From Pseudomonas putida (GTDB lineage: Bacteria; Pseudomonadota; Gammaproteobacteria; Pseudomonadales; Pseudomonadaceae): a DNA stretch of 64,000 bases. Below the pieces are notes generated by a model, which worked only from the letters and a program-made list of their open reading frames with translations, was not told the origin of the DNA and made no database searches. Location: the NCBI RefSeq assembly GCF_028682635.1, contig NZ_JANHLK010000002.1, forward strand, positions 62,001-126,000, written 5' to 3'. The position numbers and the translations under genes are program-made. Positions 9,295 to 18,501 of the stretch are shown here, piece by piece (positions within the stretch are counted from its first letter, which is position 1; each line of letters starts with the position of its first letter).

Positions 9295-10716
9295 TCAGCG
9301 ATGGGCAATGTTTTCCAGTGCCAGGTTGCGGGTGCGCGGGCCAAACATGCCGATGGTCAACATGACGATCAACATGCTGCTGACGATGAACGCCAGTACG
9401 CCCGGGGTGCCGAAGTGTTCGAGGAAAATACCGATCAACAAACTGCTGAAGACAGTCGACAAACGGCTGAACGAATAGCAGAACCCTACCGCCCGGGCGC
9501 GGATGTTGGTAGGGAATAATTCGCTTTGGTACGAGTGATAGCTGAAGCTCAACCAGGCGTTGCAGAAGGTGATCATCACCCCGCAAAAGATCAGGCCGAA
9601 CGCGCTGGTTTGCAGGGCGAACAATGTGCCGAAGGTCATGGCACCCAGTGCCGAGCCGACGATCTGCCACTTGTTCTCGAAACGGTTGGCAAATTTCACG
9701 AAGAGTAACGGCCCCAGCGGATAGGCAAGGGTGATGATGAACGCATACATCAAGCTATGCGTGATGCTTACACCCTGGCCATTGAGCAACGCTGGCAACC
9801 AGTTGCCGAAACCGAAGAAACCGATGGCCTGGAACACGTGAAACACGATCAGCATCAAGGCCCGGCGGCGATACGGTGGCTGCCAGATATCGGCGAAACG
9901 CCCCTTGCCCTGGATGTCCACCGCTGCCAGTTCCGGCTCGTCCAGCGGTTTGCCCTGATCCTTCACGCAGCGTGCTTCGATGCGGGCGAGAATCTGGTCG
10001 GCCTCCTCGAACCGCCCATGCTGCGCCAGCCAGCGCGGCGATTCCGGCAAGCGTGAGCGCAACCACCAGATGAACAACGCAAACACCGCGCTGGCCAAAA
10101 CCACCCAACGCCAGCCCGACACACCGAACGGCGCCTGGGGTACCAGCCACCATGACATCAGCGCCACTGCCGGTACCGACAGGAATTGCACGAAAAACGC
10201 GAAGGCGAAGGCCGAGCTGCGCATGCGCTTGGGCACCAGCTCCGAGAGGTAGGCATCAATGGTCACCAGTTCGATGCCCAGGCCGATGCCCACCAGGAAG
10301 CGCATGCAGATGATGCCCAACGCCGAACTCTGCACACCCATCAATACGGTGGCGACCGTGTACCAGATCAACGCGAAGGTGAAGATCGCGCGCCGGCCGA
10401 AGCGGTCGGCCAAAGGGCTCAACAGGCTGGCGCCGAGGAACAGGCCAAGAAACGTCGCCGAAGCGAAGGCGGCTTGATCGGAGAAACCGAACACACCCTG
10501 GTTGCCGGTGGCGAAGATGCCGTCGCTGATCAGGCCGGGGCTGATGTAGGCGGTCTGGAACAGGTCATAGAGCTCGAAGAACCCACCGATTGATAGCAAC
10601 GCCACCAGGCGCCAGAGAGTGGAGACGGCGGGCAGGCGATCGATGCGGGCGGAAATCTGCGCGGCGCGCAGTGGGTCGATGTCATCTGCCTGGGCAGCAG
10701 GGGCGTGAGCAGTCAT
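9295..10716 (-). CDS. MFS transporter, sugar/metabolite:H+ symporter type
   Basis: About 473 aa with roughly 12 predicted transmembrane helices. Diagnostic motifs are GGFFELYDLFQTAYISPG in helix 1, DRFGRRAIF between helices 2 and 3, and RFLVGIGLGIELVTIDAYLSELVPKRMR, the sugar-porter-like helix 4-5 signature. The chosen start is ATG 10716; the reading frame extends upstream to 10794 but that part is unlike a transporter N-terminus. The substrate is unknown. No catabolic genes are adjacent, so the context gives no substrate hint. Confidence 0.82.
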   Translation of the reverse strand: MTAHAPAAQADDIDPLRAAQISARIDRLPAVSTLWRLVALLSIGGFFELYDLFQTAYISPGLISDGIFATGNQGVFGFSDQAAFASATFLGLFLGASLLSPLADRFGRRAIFTFALIWYTVATVLMGVQSSALGIICMRFLVGIGLGIELVTIDAYLSELVPKRMRSSAFAFAFFVQFLSVPAVALMSWWLVPQAPFGVSGWRWVVLASAVFALFIWWLRSRLPESPRWLAQHGRFEEADQILARIEARCVKDQGKPLDEPELAAVDIQGKGRFADIWQPPYRRRALMLIVFHVFQAIGFFGFGNWLPALLNGQGVSITHSLMYAFIITLAYPLGPLLFVKFANRFENKWQIVGSALGAMTFGTLFALQTSAFGLIFCGVMITFCNAWLSFSYHSYQSELFPTNIRARAVGFCYSFSRLSTVFSSLLIGIFLEHFGTPGVLAFIVSSMLIVMLTIGMFGPRTRNLALENIAHR

Positions 10717-10856
10717 GGGCTGGTCCAATTTTATGATGGAGAAGCTTAGCCTGCTATCGGATATCAATGATTGTGAATCCCGGTGCCTGAACACCGAGAT
10801 TCGCCAAGTTATTGCAATGAATGGTTACATTTTGCTGATTTATAGCGCTCGACCGC

Positions 10857-11495
10857 TCAAGGCAGGCCGTTACAGCAGTGTTTAAGGAAGCCCGGATGCT
10901 GCGCCAGACGTTTGAAATACTCGTCGACGGCCGAATAATCGGGCCGCTCCATGGGCGTCATCAGCCAGCGGTTGACCGAGAGGCCAATGACAATGTCGGC
11001 CACGCTGAATTTTGCCCCGGCTACATAGGCTTTGGTGGTCGCGAGCTGGTGTTCGAGGATGGCCATTTTCTGGTTCCAACCACGCACGCCGACTTCGATG
11101 CGATGGGCTTCCTGGTACTCCGGATCCTTGCGCACCAGCGCCATGAACGCATAGCTCCAGGACGAATTGAGATCGGTAGCCTGCCAGTCCATCCACTGCT
11201 CCACCCGGGCGCGCGCGGCCGGGTCGCTGGGCAGCAGCTCCGTGTGGTGGTGCTGGTGCCTGGCGCTCAGGTAGCGGCAGATGGTGTTGGATTCCCACAG
11301 CACGCCCGCCTCATCGATGATCACTGGCACCTGTGCGTTGGGGTTGTACCGCAGAAACTCGGGGCTGTGAGTCGAGGCAAAACCGCTGCCCCAATCCTCG
11401 CGTTCGTAGGAAAGGCCCAGTTCCTCACAGGTCCACAGGACCTTTCGGACGTTGATCGACGAGGCTTTTCCCAGAATCTTCAGTGTGTGTTCCAT
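10857..11495 (-). CDS. Glutathione S-transferase family protein
   Basis: 212-aa cytosolic GST. The N-terminal thioredoxin-like domain includes SSINVRKVLWTCEELG (SSINVRKV probably supplies the catalytic serine) and the cis-proline motif NAQVPVIID with ESNTICRYL binding the glutathione gamma-glutamyl moiety. The C-terminal helical domain ends with YVAGAKFSVADIVIG, the usual N-capping box region. It conjugates or reduces electrophiles with glutathione; the natural substrate is not known. It is transcribed in the same direction as the MFS gene but 140 bp away. Confidence 0.88.
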   Translation of the reverse strand: MEHTLKILGKASSINVRKVLWTCEELGLSYEREDWGSGFASTHSPEFLRYNPNAQVPVIIDEAGVLWESNTICRYLSARHQHHHTELLPSDPAARARVEQWMDWQATDLNSSWSYAFMALVRKDPEYQEAHRIEVGVRGWNQKMAILEHQLATTKAYVAGAKFSVADIVIGLSVNRWLMTPMERPDYSAVDEYFKRLAQHPGFLKHCCNGLP

Positions 11496-11527
11496 CGAAC
11501 TACTCCAGCGAGAGGCGTATATCCAAT

Positions 11528-11613
11528 TGTAGGAGCTGCCGCAGGCTGCGATCTTTTGATCTTGATTTCAAGAGCGAAGATCAAAAGATCGCAGCCTGCG
11601 GCAGCTCCTACAG
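11528..11613. repeat. REP-type inverted repeat, second family (GTAGGAGCTGCCGCAGGCTG)
   Basis: Two near-perfect inverted copies of GTAGGAGCTGCCGCAGGCTG plus CGATCTTTTGATCTT arms, separated by a short loop, form one long stem. It lies between gst and the gntR 3' end. This family is distinct from the GTGGGAGCGGG type. Confidence 0.9.
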
Positions 11614-11629
11614 GAAGCGAGTTATAGCA

Positions 11630-12661
11630 TCAGGTACTCTCACGCACCTTCAACTCAAACCCCATGTCCTGCACCGGTCTGGCCACGGTATTACCGGCCA
11701 TCAGCGTCAGCATCTGCTCCGCCGCGCGACGGCCGATGGCTTCGCGAGGGGTGTTGATGCTGCTCAGGCGCGGGACCATGTGTTCTGACATCGGCAAATC
11801 GTTGAAACCCAGGATCGCCACCTGTTCGGGGATCTTGATCCCGCAGCGCATGGCTTCAAGCAAGGCGCCCTGGGCCAGGTCGTCGTTGCCGAAGAAGATC
11901 GCATCGACGTCCGGATGACTGGCCAGCAGTTGCAGGAACAGTTCGCCACCCAGGCCGACGGACGAAGAGCGCGGGGTCAGCACTTCCAGGTCCGGGTCGT
12001 AGAGGCCGGCATTTTTCAGGGCCTTGCGGAAACCTTCACCGCGCAGCAGCGTGCGTTGATCCAGTTGCGCGCCGATGTACGCCAGGCGCTTGCGCCCGCG
12101 TGAGAGCAGATGCTCGGCCGCCGTTTCACCCGCCGCCAGTTGCGAAAAGCCAACGCAATTGAGACCGGCCGCGCTGTCCAGTTCCATCATGTACACGCAC
12201 GGGATGTTGCTGGCTTCGATCATCCGCCGCGAACTTTCGGTGCGATCGAAACCGGTCAGCAGTAAGCCGCGAGGCTGATAGGCCATGTAGTTGCGCAGCA
12301 GGTTTTCTTCTTCGTCGCGCGAGTAATGGAAGTTGCCGATCAGCACTTCGAAGCCCTTGGGGCGCAACACCTGATGAATGGCTTCCAGGGTGTCGATGAA
12401 CAGCAGGTTGGACAAGGACGGCACCAACACCACCACCGAATGGCTTTGCGCCGAGGCCAGGGCACGGGCCGCGGGGTTGACCACGTAGTTGAGTTCCAGC
12501 GCGGCTTTCTGGACTTTTTCCACGAGTTCCGTGGCCACCGTGCTGACCCCGCGCAGGGCCCGGGAGGCGGTAATCGGACTGACACCGGCCAGGCGTGCCA
12601 CTTCATTGAGAGTAGGGCGGCCAGTGGTGCGGGTATTTTTATCGTTTTTAGTTGGAGTCAT
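11630..12661 (-). CDS. gntR: LacI-family gluconate repressor GntR
   Basis: About 343-aa LacI-family repressor. The N-terminal helix-turn-helix (RPTLNEVARLAGVSPITASRALRG) is followed by a hinge helix (NPAARALASAQS) and a periplasmic-binding-protein-like sensor domain (VVLVPSLSNLLF to the C-terminus). In Pseudomonas, GntR represses its own gene and the gluconate transport gene, and is released by gluconate or 6-phosphogluconate. Its location next to gluconokinase and gntP and the three matching operators here support this identity over PtxS. The ATG at 12661 is used; a TTG 18 bp upstream is a possible alternative. Confidence 0.88.
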   Translation of the reverse strand: MTPTKNDKNTRTTGRPTLNEVARLAGVSPITASRALRGVSTVATELVEKVQKAALELNYVVNPAARALASAQSHSVVVLVPSLSNLLFIDTLEAIHQVLRPKGFEVLIGNFHYSRDEEENLLRNYMAYQPRGLLLTGFDRTESSRRMIEASNIPCVYMMELDSAAGLNCVGFSQLAAGETAAEHLLSRGRKRLAYIGAQLDQRTLLRGEGFRKALKNAGLYDPDLEVLTPRSSSVGLGGELFLQLLASHPDVDAIFFGNDDLAQGALLEAMRCGIKIPEQVAILGFNDLPMSEHMVPRLSSINTPREAIGRRAAEQMLTLMAGNTVARPVQDMGFELKVREST

Positions 12662-12689
12662 CGACGGCTTGCCAAACAAAATTCAAGGC

Positions 12690-12707
12690 ACTAAGGTAGC
12701 GCTGTCT
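12690..12707. promoter_or_regulatory. GntR operator 1
   Basis: ACTAAGGTAGCGCT fits the reported GntR pattern AC-N-AAG-N-TAGCGCT exactly, with palindromic core AGCGCT at 12698-12703. It lies 29 bp upstream of the gntR start, which suggests autorepression. Confidence 0.7.
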
Positions 12708-12841
12708 CGATGCAGCTGCAAATGCGTGAGCGGGGGTTCGCCTGATCCTCGCTTTTTGGCGTTGGGAACACACATGCTGCAACCCACAAAATGACAAGAA
12801 AGGCGTCGGCAACTTCTGCTTTTGGTCTAGTGTCATAACTG

Positions 12842-12859
12842 GCAAAGGTAGCGCTGTCT
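12842..12859. promoter_or_regulatory. GntR operator 2
   Basis: GCAAAGGTAGCGCTGTCT shares AAGGTAGCGCTGTCT with operator 1. It lies 18 bp upstream of the gluconokinase ATG and should repress that gene. Confidence 0.7.
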
Positions 12860-12876
12860 GCGCGCTGAGGTGTTAC

Positions 12877-13410
12877 ATGAATCATCCCATCACCGCCCTG
12901 GTCATCATGGGCGTTGCCGGTTGCGGCAAGACGTGCGTCAGCGAGGCCCTGTGCCAATTGAGCGGCGCCACTGCCATCGAAGGCGACTCTTTCCACCCTG
13001 CCGCCAATATCGACAAGATGAGCGCGGGAATCCCCCTGAACGATGAAGACCGTGCCGGCTGGCTCGACAGCCTGTGCGATGAACTGCGCCGGATCGATGC
13101 CCAGGGTCAGCGCCCGGTGCTGACCTGCTCGGCGCTCAAGCACATCTACCGCGAACGCCTGCGCAGCGCCTTGCCGGGCCTGGGCTTCGTGTTCCTGGAG
13201 TTAACCCCGGAAGTTGCCGCTGAACGCGTCTCCCATCGCCCGGGTCATTTCATGCCGGCCACCTTGATCGAAAGTCAGTTCGCCACCCTCGAGTCTCCCA
13301 AGGGCGAGCCGCTGACACTGGCGCTCAATGCCTCGATCCACAGCGTTGAAGAACTGGCCGTTCAGGCCCACACCTGGTGGCAGGCCAACGGCCTGAAGCA
13401 GGCGGTATGA
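12877..13410 (+). CDS. gnuK: Gluconokinase
   Basis: 177-aa P-loop kinase that makes 6-phosphogluconate from gluconate and ATP. Walker A is GVAGCGKT at 12-19. EGDSFHPAANIDKMSAGIPLNDEDRAGWL (35-63) is the gluconate-binding region typical of GntK/IdnK, and CSALKHIYRERLR is the conserved middle motif. It feeds the Entner-Doudoroff dehydratase encoded in the distant glucose cluster of this window. It is divergent from gntR, under operator 2. The symbol gntK is also used. Confidence 0.93.
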   Translation: MNHPITALVIMGVAGCGKTCVSEALCQLSGATAIEGDSFHPAANIDKMSAGIPLNDEDRAGWLDSLCDELRRIDAQGQRPVLTCSALKHIYRERLRSALPGLGFVFLELTPEVAAERVSHRPGHFMPATLIESQFATLESPKGEPLTLALNASIHSVEELAVQAHTWWQANGLKQAV

Positions 13411-13419
13411 ACGTGCTTG

Positions 13420-13436
13420 CAAAGACAGCGCTGTCC
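13420..13436. promoter_or_regulatory. GntR operator 3
   Basis: CAAAGACAGCGCTGTCC contains a perfect GACAGCGCTGTC palindrome (core AGCGCT 13427-13432), similar to operators 1 and 2. It is 10 bp after the gluconokinase stop and about 56 bp before gntP, so gntP can be regulated separately. Confidence 0.65.
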
Positions 13437-13491
13437 ACGCGACTTCTGATTAACCCGCTTTAATAACAACAACAACCAGGAGACACCCCTA

Positions 13492-14844
13492 ATGTTTGGC
13501 ATGTCCCACGAGACGTTCCTGCTGCTCGACGCAGTGGTTACGGTGATCGGGCTTATCGTCCTGATTACCAAGTTCAAGTTGCACCCCTTTCTTGCCCTGA
13601 TCATTGCCGCCGCCTTCCTCGGCCTGACTTCCGGCATGCCGATCGGCACCATCATCAAGGCGTTCCAGGACGGCTTCGGTGGCGTGCTCGGTTTCGTCGG
13701 CATCATCCTCGCGCTGGGCACAATGCTCGGCAAAATGATGGCCGAGTCGGGCGGGGCGGACCAGATCGCCCAGACCCTGATCCGCGCTTTCGGCAAGGAC
13801 AAGGTGCAGTGGGCAATGATGTTCGCGGCCTTCCTGGTCGGCATTCCGCTGTTCTTCGAAATCGGCTTCGTACTGCTGATTCCACTGGTGTTCATCGTTG
13901 CCCGACGCACCGGCGTGTCGATCATCAAGATCGGTATCCCGCTGCTGGCGGGTCTGTCCGCGGTACACGGCCTGGTGCCGCCGCACCCGGGTCCGTTGCT
14001 GGCCATTGGCGTATTCGGTGCCGACATCGGCAAGACCATTCTGTACGGCCTGATCGTTGCGCTGCCAACCGCCATCATCGCTGGCCCGATCTTCGGTACG
14101 TTCATTGCCAAGCACATTCCCGGTCATCCAAACCAGGAGCTGGTGGATCAACTGGCCCGCGAAACGGATTCGGCTGAACTGCCGAGCTTCGGCATCACTC
14201 TGGTGACCGTGCTGTTGCCGGTGTTCCTGATGCTGCTCAAGACCTTTGCCGACGTGGCGCTGCCGGATGGCAACATCTTCCGTTCGTTCATGGACCTGAT
14301 CGGTCACCCGATTTCGGCGTTGCTGCTGGCATTGCTGCTGTCGCTGTACACCTTCGGCTACAAGCAGGGCATCGGTTCCAGCCAAATGATGAAATGGCTG
14401 GATGCGAGCCTGGCGCCGACCGCTGCGATCATCCTGATCATCGGTGCCGGCGGTGGCTTCAAGCAGATGCTGGTGACCAGCGGCGTGGGTGACGTGATCG
14501 GTCATATGGCGGTCAACGCACAGATCTCGCCGATCCTGCTGGCCTGGCTGGTGGCGGCGGTGATCCGCATCGCGACCGGTTCGGCGACCGTGGCAACCAT
14601 TACCGGCGCTGGCATCGTGGTGCCGGTGGTGGGGATGATTCCGGGCGTGAACCGTGAGCTGCTGGTGTTGGCGACCGGTGCCGGTTCGTTGATCCTGTCC
14701 CACGTGAATGACGCCGGTTTCTGGCTGGTGAAGCAGTACTTCAACATGACCGTGGCCGAAACCTTCAAGACCTGGACGGCGATGGAAACCATCCTCTCCG
14801 TAGTCGGCCTGGGCTTTATCCTGTTGTTGTCGCTGTTCGTCTAA
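13492..14844 (+). CDS. gntP: Gluconate:H+ symporter GntP
   Basis: 450-aa inner-membrane permease of the GntP family with about 12-14 hydrophobic helices. Characteristic stretches are the N-terminal KFKLHPFLALIIAA, GGVLGFVGIILALGTMLGKMMAESGG, PLFFEIGFVLLIPL and GLVPPHPGPL. The C-terminal part has RIATGSATVATITGAGIV and SHVNDAGFWLVKQYFNM, the family signature. It imports gluconate, phosphorylated by the gluconokinase encoded just upstream. It is probably co-transcribed with the kinase or run from its own promoter at operator 3. Confidence 0.95.
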   Translation: MFGMSHETFLLLDAVVTVIGLIVLITKFKLHPFLALIIAAAFLGLTSGMPIGTIIKAFQDGFGGVLGFVGIILALGTMLGKMMAESGGADQIAQTLIRAFGKDKVQWAMMFAAFLVGIPLFFEIGFVLLIPLVFIVARRTGVSIIKIGIPLLAGLSAVHGLVPPHPGPLLAIGVFGADIGKTILYGLIVALPTAIIAGPIFGTFIAKHIPGHPNQELVDQLARETDSAELPSFGITLVTVLLPVFLMLLKTFADVALPDGNIFRSFMDLIGHPISALLLALLLSLYTFGYKQGIGSSQMMKWLDASLAPTAAIILIIGAGGGFKQMLVTSGVGDVIGHMAVNAQISPILLAWLVAAVIRIATGSATVATITGAGIVVPVVGMIPGVNRELLVLATGAGSLILSHVNDAGFWLVKQYFNMTVAETFKTWTAMETILSVVGLGFILLLSLFV

Positions 14845-14862
14845 GCAACACCGCAAGACAAA

Positions 14863-14953
14863 TGTGGGAGCCAGCCTGCTGGCGAAAGCGGTGTGTCAAT
14901 CAGCATCCATGTTGACTGACACGCCCCCTTCGCGAGCAGGCTCGCTCCCACAG
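14863..14953. repeat. REPIN between gntP and the RHS remnant
   Basis: Left arm TGTGGGAGCCAGCCTGCTGG and right arm GAGCAGGCTCGCTCCCACAG. The two arms have diverged from each other more than in most copies in this window (CTGGCGAA versus TTCGCGAG). Confidence 0.88.
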
Positions 14954-14969
14954 TGCTTTGCATCAGGGG

Positions 14970-15632
14970 CTAGTTTTTTCGAAGGTCATCAAGACGCGCT
15001 TGGAGTTGATTGTCGGCAGAACCATTACTTCTGATGGAGCCTGGATTAGAGCTCGCATAACCTGAATCATTACTGTATTGGCTTATGCTCGAAATGGTGC
15101 TGACAGTGCTGGGAGTGGAAGCAGAGCTGGAGTTGCTGCTGATAGAGGGTCTGCGAGAACTGGACTCACTTGGCGCAGCAGGCGTTGTCGTGGTGTGCTT
15201 CGAGGTTCCCAAACTATCGGTCTGCGCTGCCCAGTGAACGCGTAGGGTGTTGGAGCGATCGCTGCCTTGTATACCCTTCCATGAGGGGGCGGCGTGTCGT
15301 CGGCTTTTTCCCCCAGTCGATATAATTGGGGGGGGCGCCTTTTCCGAACGGACTCAATTTGTCCGGGCTGTGAAAGCGCATCAATCGCGGGTTGTAGGTG
15401 CGATAACCATTCCCCAAAAATACCAATCAGTTCTCGCCTCGCGCAGTTCACCGTTGAATCCCAGGTGCGTCCAGGCGTTGCGCAGGGCGGATTGCTGACC
15501 ATAGGGGGTGTACGCCATGCGATTGATGGCGCCATCCATTTCGGCGAGCACAGAGTTTTTGCAGTCGCTCGCCAACAGCAAGGTTTGTTGCCAGGGGCGG
15601 GATGTGTGATTGGCGGGATTGAATGGGGACAT
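14970..15632 (-). pseudogene. RHS repeat-associated core (tip) protein, frame-broken remnant
   Basis: The ATG at 15632 opens MSPFNPANHTSRPWQQTLLL, followed by RMAYTPYGQQSALRNAWTHLGFNGELRE, the hallmark of orphan RHS tip proteins of pseudomonads. After DWYF near 15420 the frame is lost. One base out of frame the sequence continues as FLGNGYRTYNPRLMRFHSPDKLSPFGKG, exactly the next part of the RHS core. After a run of eight C bases near 15335 a second shift seems to occur, and the third frame runs through a Ser/Thr-rich tail (15212-14970) ending RLDDLRKN. Intact relatives end in variable toxin-like tails. Either two homopolymer frameshifts inactivated it or they are sequencing errors. Confidence 0.7.
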
Positions 15633-15730
15633 GGGAAGCCTCTTTGTTTGACGACGAGTCAATAAAGGCCTTCAGCATTACAGGTTGTTCCAGAGCCGGG
15701 AACTGACAGAACTACCAGGGCAAAACCAAA

Positions 15731-15821
15731 TGTGGGAGCGGGCTTGCTCGCGAATGCGGTGTGTCAAACACCATCAATGTTGACTGATACACCGCTTTCG
15801 CGAGCAAGCCCGCTCCCACAG
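15731..15821. repeat. REPIN downstream of alaC
   Basis: Standard pair of GTGGGAGCGGGCTTGCTCGC arms in inverted orientation, placed between the RHS remnant and the alaC stop (15832). Confidence 0.92.
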
Positions 15822-15831
15822 TTGTTATGTG

Positions 15832-17049
15832 TCAGGCGTTGGATTTGGTGACGAGCCCATCCGCCCGGAACATTCCGCGGATCCCGCGCACGGCCTGGCG
15901 AATCCGGTCCTGATTCTCGATCAGGGCGAATCGCACATGGTCGTCGCCGTACTCGCCAAAACCGACACCCGGCGAGACGCAGACCTTGGCTTCGGCCAGC
16001 AGTTTCTTGGCGAACTCCAGCGAGCCCAAGTGCGCGTAGGCCTCGGGAATTTTGGCCCAGACGTACATCGACGCTTTCGGGTTTTCCACCATCCAGCCCA
16101 GTTCATGCAGGCCTTTGACCAGCACGTTGCGCCGCTGCCTGTACTGCTCGGCGATGTCGAGCACACATTGCTGATCGCCTTCCAGCGCGGCAATGGCCGC
16201 TACTTGCAGCGGGGTGAAGGTGCCGTAGTCGTGGTAGCTCTTGATCCGCGCCAGGGCGTTGACCAGTTCCGGGTTACCGACCATGAAACCGATGCGCCAG
16301 CCCGCCATGTTGTAGCTCTTGGACAGGGTGAAGAATTCGACGGCGATGTCCTTGGCGCCGGGCACCTGCATGATCGACGGGGCTTTCCAGCCGTCGTAGA
16401 CGATGTCGGCGTAGGCCAGGTCATGCACCACCAGTACGTCGTATTGCTTGGCGAGGGCGATCACTCGCTCGAAGAAATCCAGCTCCACGCACTGGGCGGT
16501 GGGGTTGGACGGGAAGCCGAGGATCATCATCTTCGGTTTCGGGATCGAACCGCGAATCGCCCGTTCCAGTTCGGCGAAGAAGTCCACGCCCGGCACCAGC
16601 GGCACCGAACGCACCTGGGCGCCGGCAATCACGGCACCATAGATGTGGATCGGGTAGCTCGGGTTGGGCACCAGCACGGTGTCGCCCTGGTCGAGGGTGG
16701 CCAGCATCAGGTGTGCCAGGCCTTCCTTGGAACCGATGGTGACGATGGCTTCGCTTTCCGGGTCGATGTCGACCTCGTAGCGTTGCTTGTACCAATTGGA
16801 AATGGCCCGGCGCAGGCGCGGAATGCCCTTGGACGTGGAGTAGCCATGGGTGTCTTCGCGCTGGGCGACGGTCACCAGTTTTTCGACGATGTGCGGCGGC
16901 GTGGCGCCGTCGGGGTTGCCCATGCTCAAGTCGATGATGTCTTCGCCACGACGACGGGCGGCCATCTTCAGCTCGGCGGTGATGTTGAAAACGTAGGGGG
17001 GGAGTCGATCTATGCGCGCAAAGCGGCGCGGCGAACCTTGTTCGGCCAT
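15832..17049 (-). CDS. alaC: Alanine aminotransferase AlaC, PLP-dependent class I
   Basis: 405-aa fold-type I aminotransferase. The PLP Schiff-base lysine is K244 in [15 protein letters not shown]; other cofactor contacts are FPSNPTAQ (N182) and DLAYADI (D210, Y213). It converts pyruvate and glutamate to alanine and 2-oxoglutarate; the sequence with [18 protein letters not shown] at the start is typical of AlaC. It is cytosolic. The gene is divergent from a LysE-family exporter, 139 bp apart, which could link alanine synthesis and amino-acid export. The identity as AlaC rather than another class I enzyme is by overall resemblance. Confidence 0.88.
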   Translation of the reverse strand: MAEQGSPRRFARIDRLPPYVFNITAELKMAARRRGEDIIDLSMGNPDGATPPHIVEKLVTVAQREDTHGYSTSKGIPRLRRAISNWYKQRYEVDIDPESEAIVTIGSKEGLAHLMLATLDQGDTVLVPNPSYPIHIYGAVIAGAQVRSVPLVPGVDFFAELERAIRGSIPKPKMMILGFPSNPTAQCVELDFFERVIALAKQYDVLVVHDLAYADIVYDGWKAPSIMQVPGAKDIAVEFFTLSKSYNMAGWRIGFMVGNPELVNALARIKSYHDYGTFTPLQVAAIAALEGDQQCVLDIAEQYRQRRNVLVKGLHELGWMVENPKASMYVWAKIPEAYAHLGSLEFAKKLLAEAKVCVSPGVGFGEYGDDHVRFALIENQDRIRQAVRGIRGMFRADGLVTKSNA

Positions 17050-17188
17050 TGTTGCCTCGGATAACGTAAGCGCCCGGAACCGTCCGAGCGACGCTGGTCA
17101 CTGCGGTGACCTGTGGCGGAATGTAATGGCAGCTGTGGCAGACTGTCCAGCCTCAAAGTAAACAAAATTTTGCGAAGGAAAGGGTTAG

Positions 17189-17851
17189 ATGGAGTTTACC
17201 AGTGGCTTCTTGTTGAGCCTGTCGCTGTGCCTGGACATCGGCGTGGCCAATATCGCGATGATCACCCTGGCGATGCAACGCGGATACTTTCAAGGCTTCG
17301 CCCTGGGGCTGGGCACCTGCGTCGGCGACCTGATCTACGCCGTGCTGGCGCTGGCCGGCATGACCGTGTTGCTGCAATACGAAACGGTGCGCTGGGTGCT
17401 ATGGATCGGTGGTTCGGCGCTGTTGGTGTATTTCGCGGCGAAGATGATTTACTCGGCGATCCACCATGAGGCGCTGCTGGCCGAAACCGCCGAGGTCGGC
17501 CACAACTCCCATCGCAAGGAGTTTTTCCGTGGAATTTTTCTCGCCATGTCGTCGCCCAGCGCCATTCTCTGGTTCGCCGCGGTTGGTGGCACGTTGATCG
17601 CCCGCTCCGGTGGTGGCGGTGCGCTCAGCTCGGCCTTGTTCCTCGGTGGATTCCTCTGCGCCGGGCTGTTGTGGTCCGCTGGCCTGTGCTTCGCGGCGAG
17701 TCACGGCGGCAAGTTGCTCGGCGACAAGTTGCTGCGCTATTCCTATATGGCATCGGCGGCGATCTTCTGCTATTTCGCGGTGTACGTGATCCTATCGGGT
17801 TACAACGAGTTTGTCGGTGCTGCCGCCGTCGAGCAGTTGCACGCCCTGTAA
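17189..17851 (+). CDS. LysE/RhtB-family amino-acid exporter
   Basis: 220 aa with about six hydrophobic segments. The N-terminus FLLSLSLCLDIGVANIAMITLAMQRG is the LysE-type first helix, though the usual PGP motif reads LDIG here. FLAMSSPSAILWFAAVGG corresponds to the conserved NPKA(W) helix 4 region, with SSPSA in place of NPKA. It is expected to pump an amino acid or derivative out of the cytosol. It faces alaC across a shared promoter region. Substrate unknown. Confidence 0.82.
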   Translation: MEFTSGFLLSLSLCLDIGVANIAMITLAMQRGYFQGFALGLGTCVGDLIYAVLALAGMTVLLQYETVRWVLWIGGSALLVYFAAKMIYSAIHHEALLAETAEVGHNSHRKEFFRGIFLAMSSPSAILWFAAVGGTLIARSGGGGALSSALFLGGFLCAGLLWSAGLCFAASHGGKLLGDKLLRYSYMASAAIFCYFAVYVILSGYNEFVGAAAVEQLHAL

Positions 17852-17917
17852 CTGGGCGAATCGGCTTTGGCTTCTATACTCCCAGCCGAATCCACTTTTA
17901 CTTCCAGGAGTCGAGTC

Positions 17918-18403
17918 ATGGATGAGCAAACACGCGTCGAAGTGACGGAACCACGCTTCGAACACGGTCACTTCCTGCTGATTGCGGGGCTTGGCGGACA
18001 ATTTACCCAGCAAACCGTAAAAAGCATTCCTGATCTCTGGGAAAAATTCACCCCTCACATTGGCAATGTTCCGGGGCAAAAAGGCGAAGTGACCTACGGC
18101 GTCTGCTGCAATTTCGACGGCAAGGGCGGCTTTGATTACATCGCTGGCGTCGAGATCAGCAAGCTCGATGATTTGCCTGAACAGTACCGCTGGGTAGAGG
18201 TTCAGCCTCAGCAGTATGTGGTGTTCGAACACAAAGGCTCGCTGGACACCTTGCCGCAAACCTTCCAGTACATCCATGGCACCTGGCTGCCGCAGTCCGG
18301 GCGCGAGCTGTTGAACGCCCCGGAATTCGAACGCTACAGCGAAGACTTCAACCCCAGGCTCAATACCGGCACGCTGGAACTCTGGCTACCGCTCAAGGCG
18401 TGA
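17918..18403 (+). CDS. GyrI-like / AraC effector-binding domain protein
   Basis: 161-aa stand-alone SOUL/GyrI-like small-molecule-binding domain. Features are the opening VTEPRFEHGHFLLIAGLGGQFT, the middle GEVTYGVCCNF and YIAGVEI, and the ending FERYSEDFNPRLNTGTLELWLPL, which is the signature C-terminus of the AraC E-binding family. It has no DNA-binding domain. The ATG at 17918 has a GGAG site 8 bp upstream. Relatives bind drugs or hydrolyse cyclopropanoids; the ligand here is unknown. Confidence 0.82.
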   Translation: MDEQTRVEVTEPRFEHGHFLLIAGLGGQFTQQTVKSIPDLWEKFTPHIGNVPGQKGEVTYGVCCNFDGKGGFDYIAGVEISKLDDLPEQYRWVEVQPQQYVVFEHKGSLDTLPQTFQYIHGTWLPQSGRELLNAPEFERYSEDFNPRLNTGTLELWLPLKA

Positions 18404-18501
18404 CAAGTGCATCGGGAGGCGGATCAGCCGGTTCGTCTCTCGATGTTGCGCCGTTGCTGATTTATCATCCCCGGTCTTTCCCTCGCCGATTCCGAGCTGC
18501 C

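Noticed and set aside
13489..14856. 455-codon minus-strand frame opposite gntP
   Set aside because: Composition (runs of H, Q, R, G) is typical of a reverse frame of a membrane protein gene.
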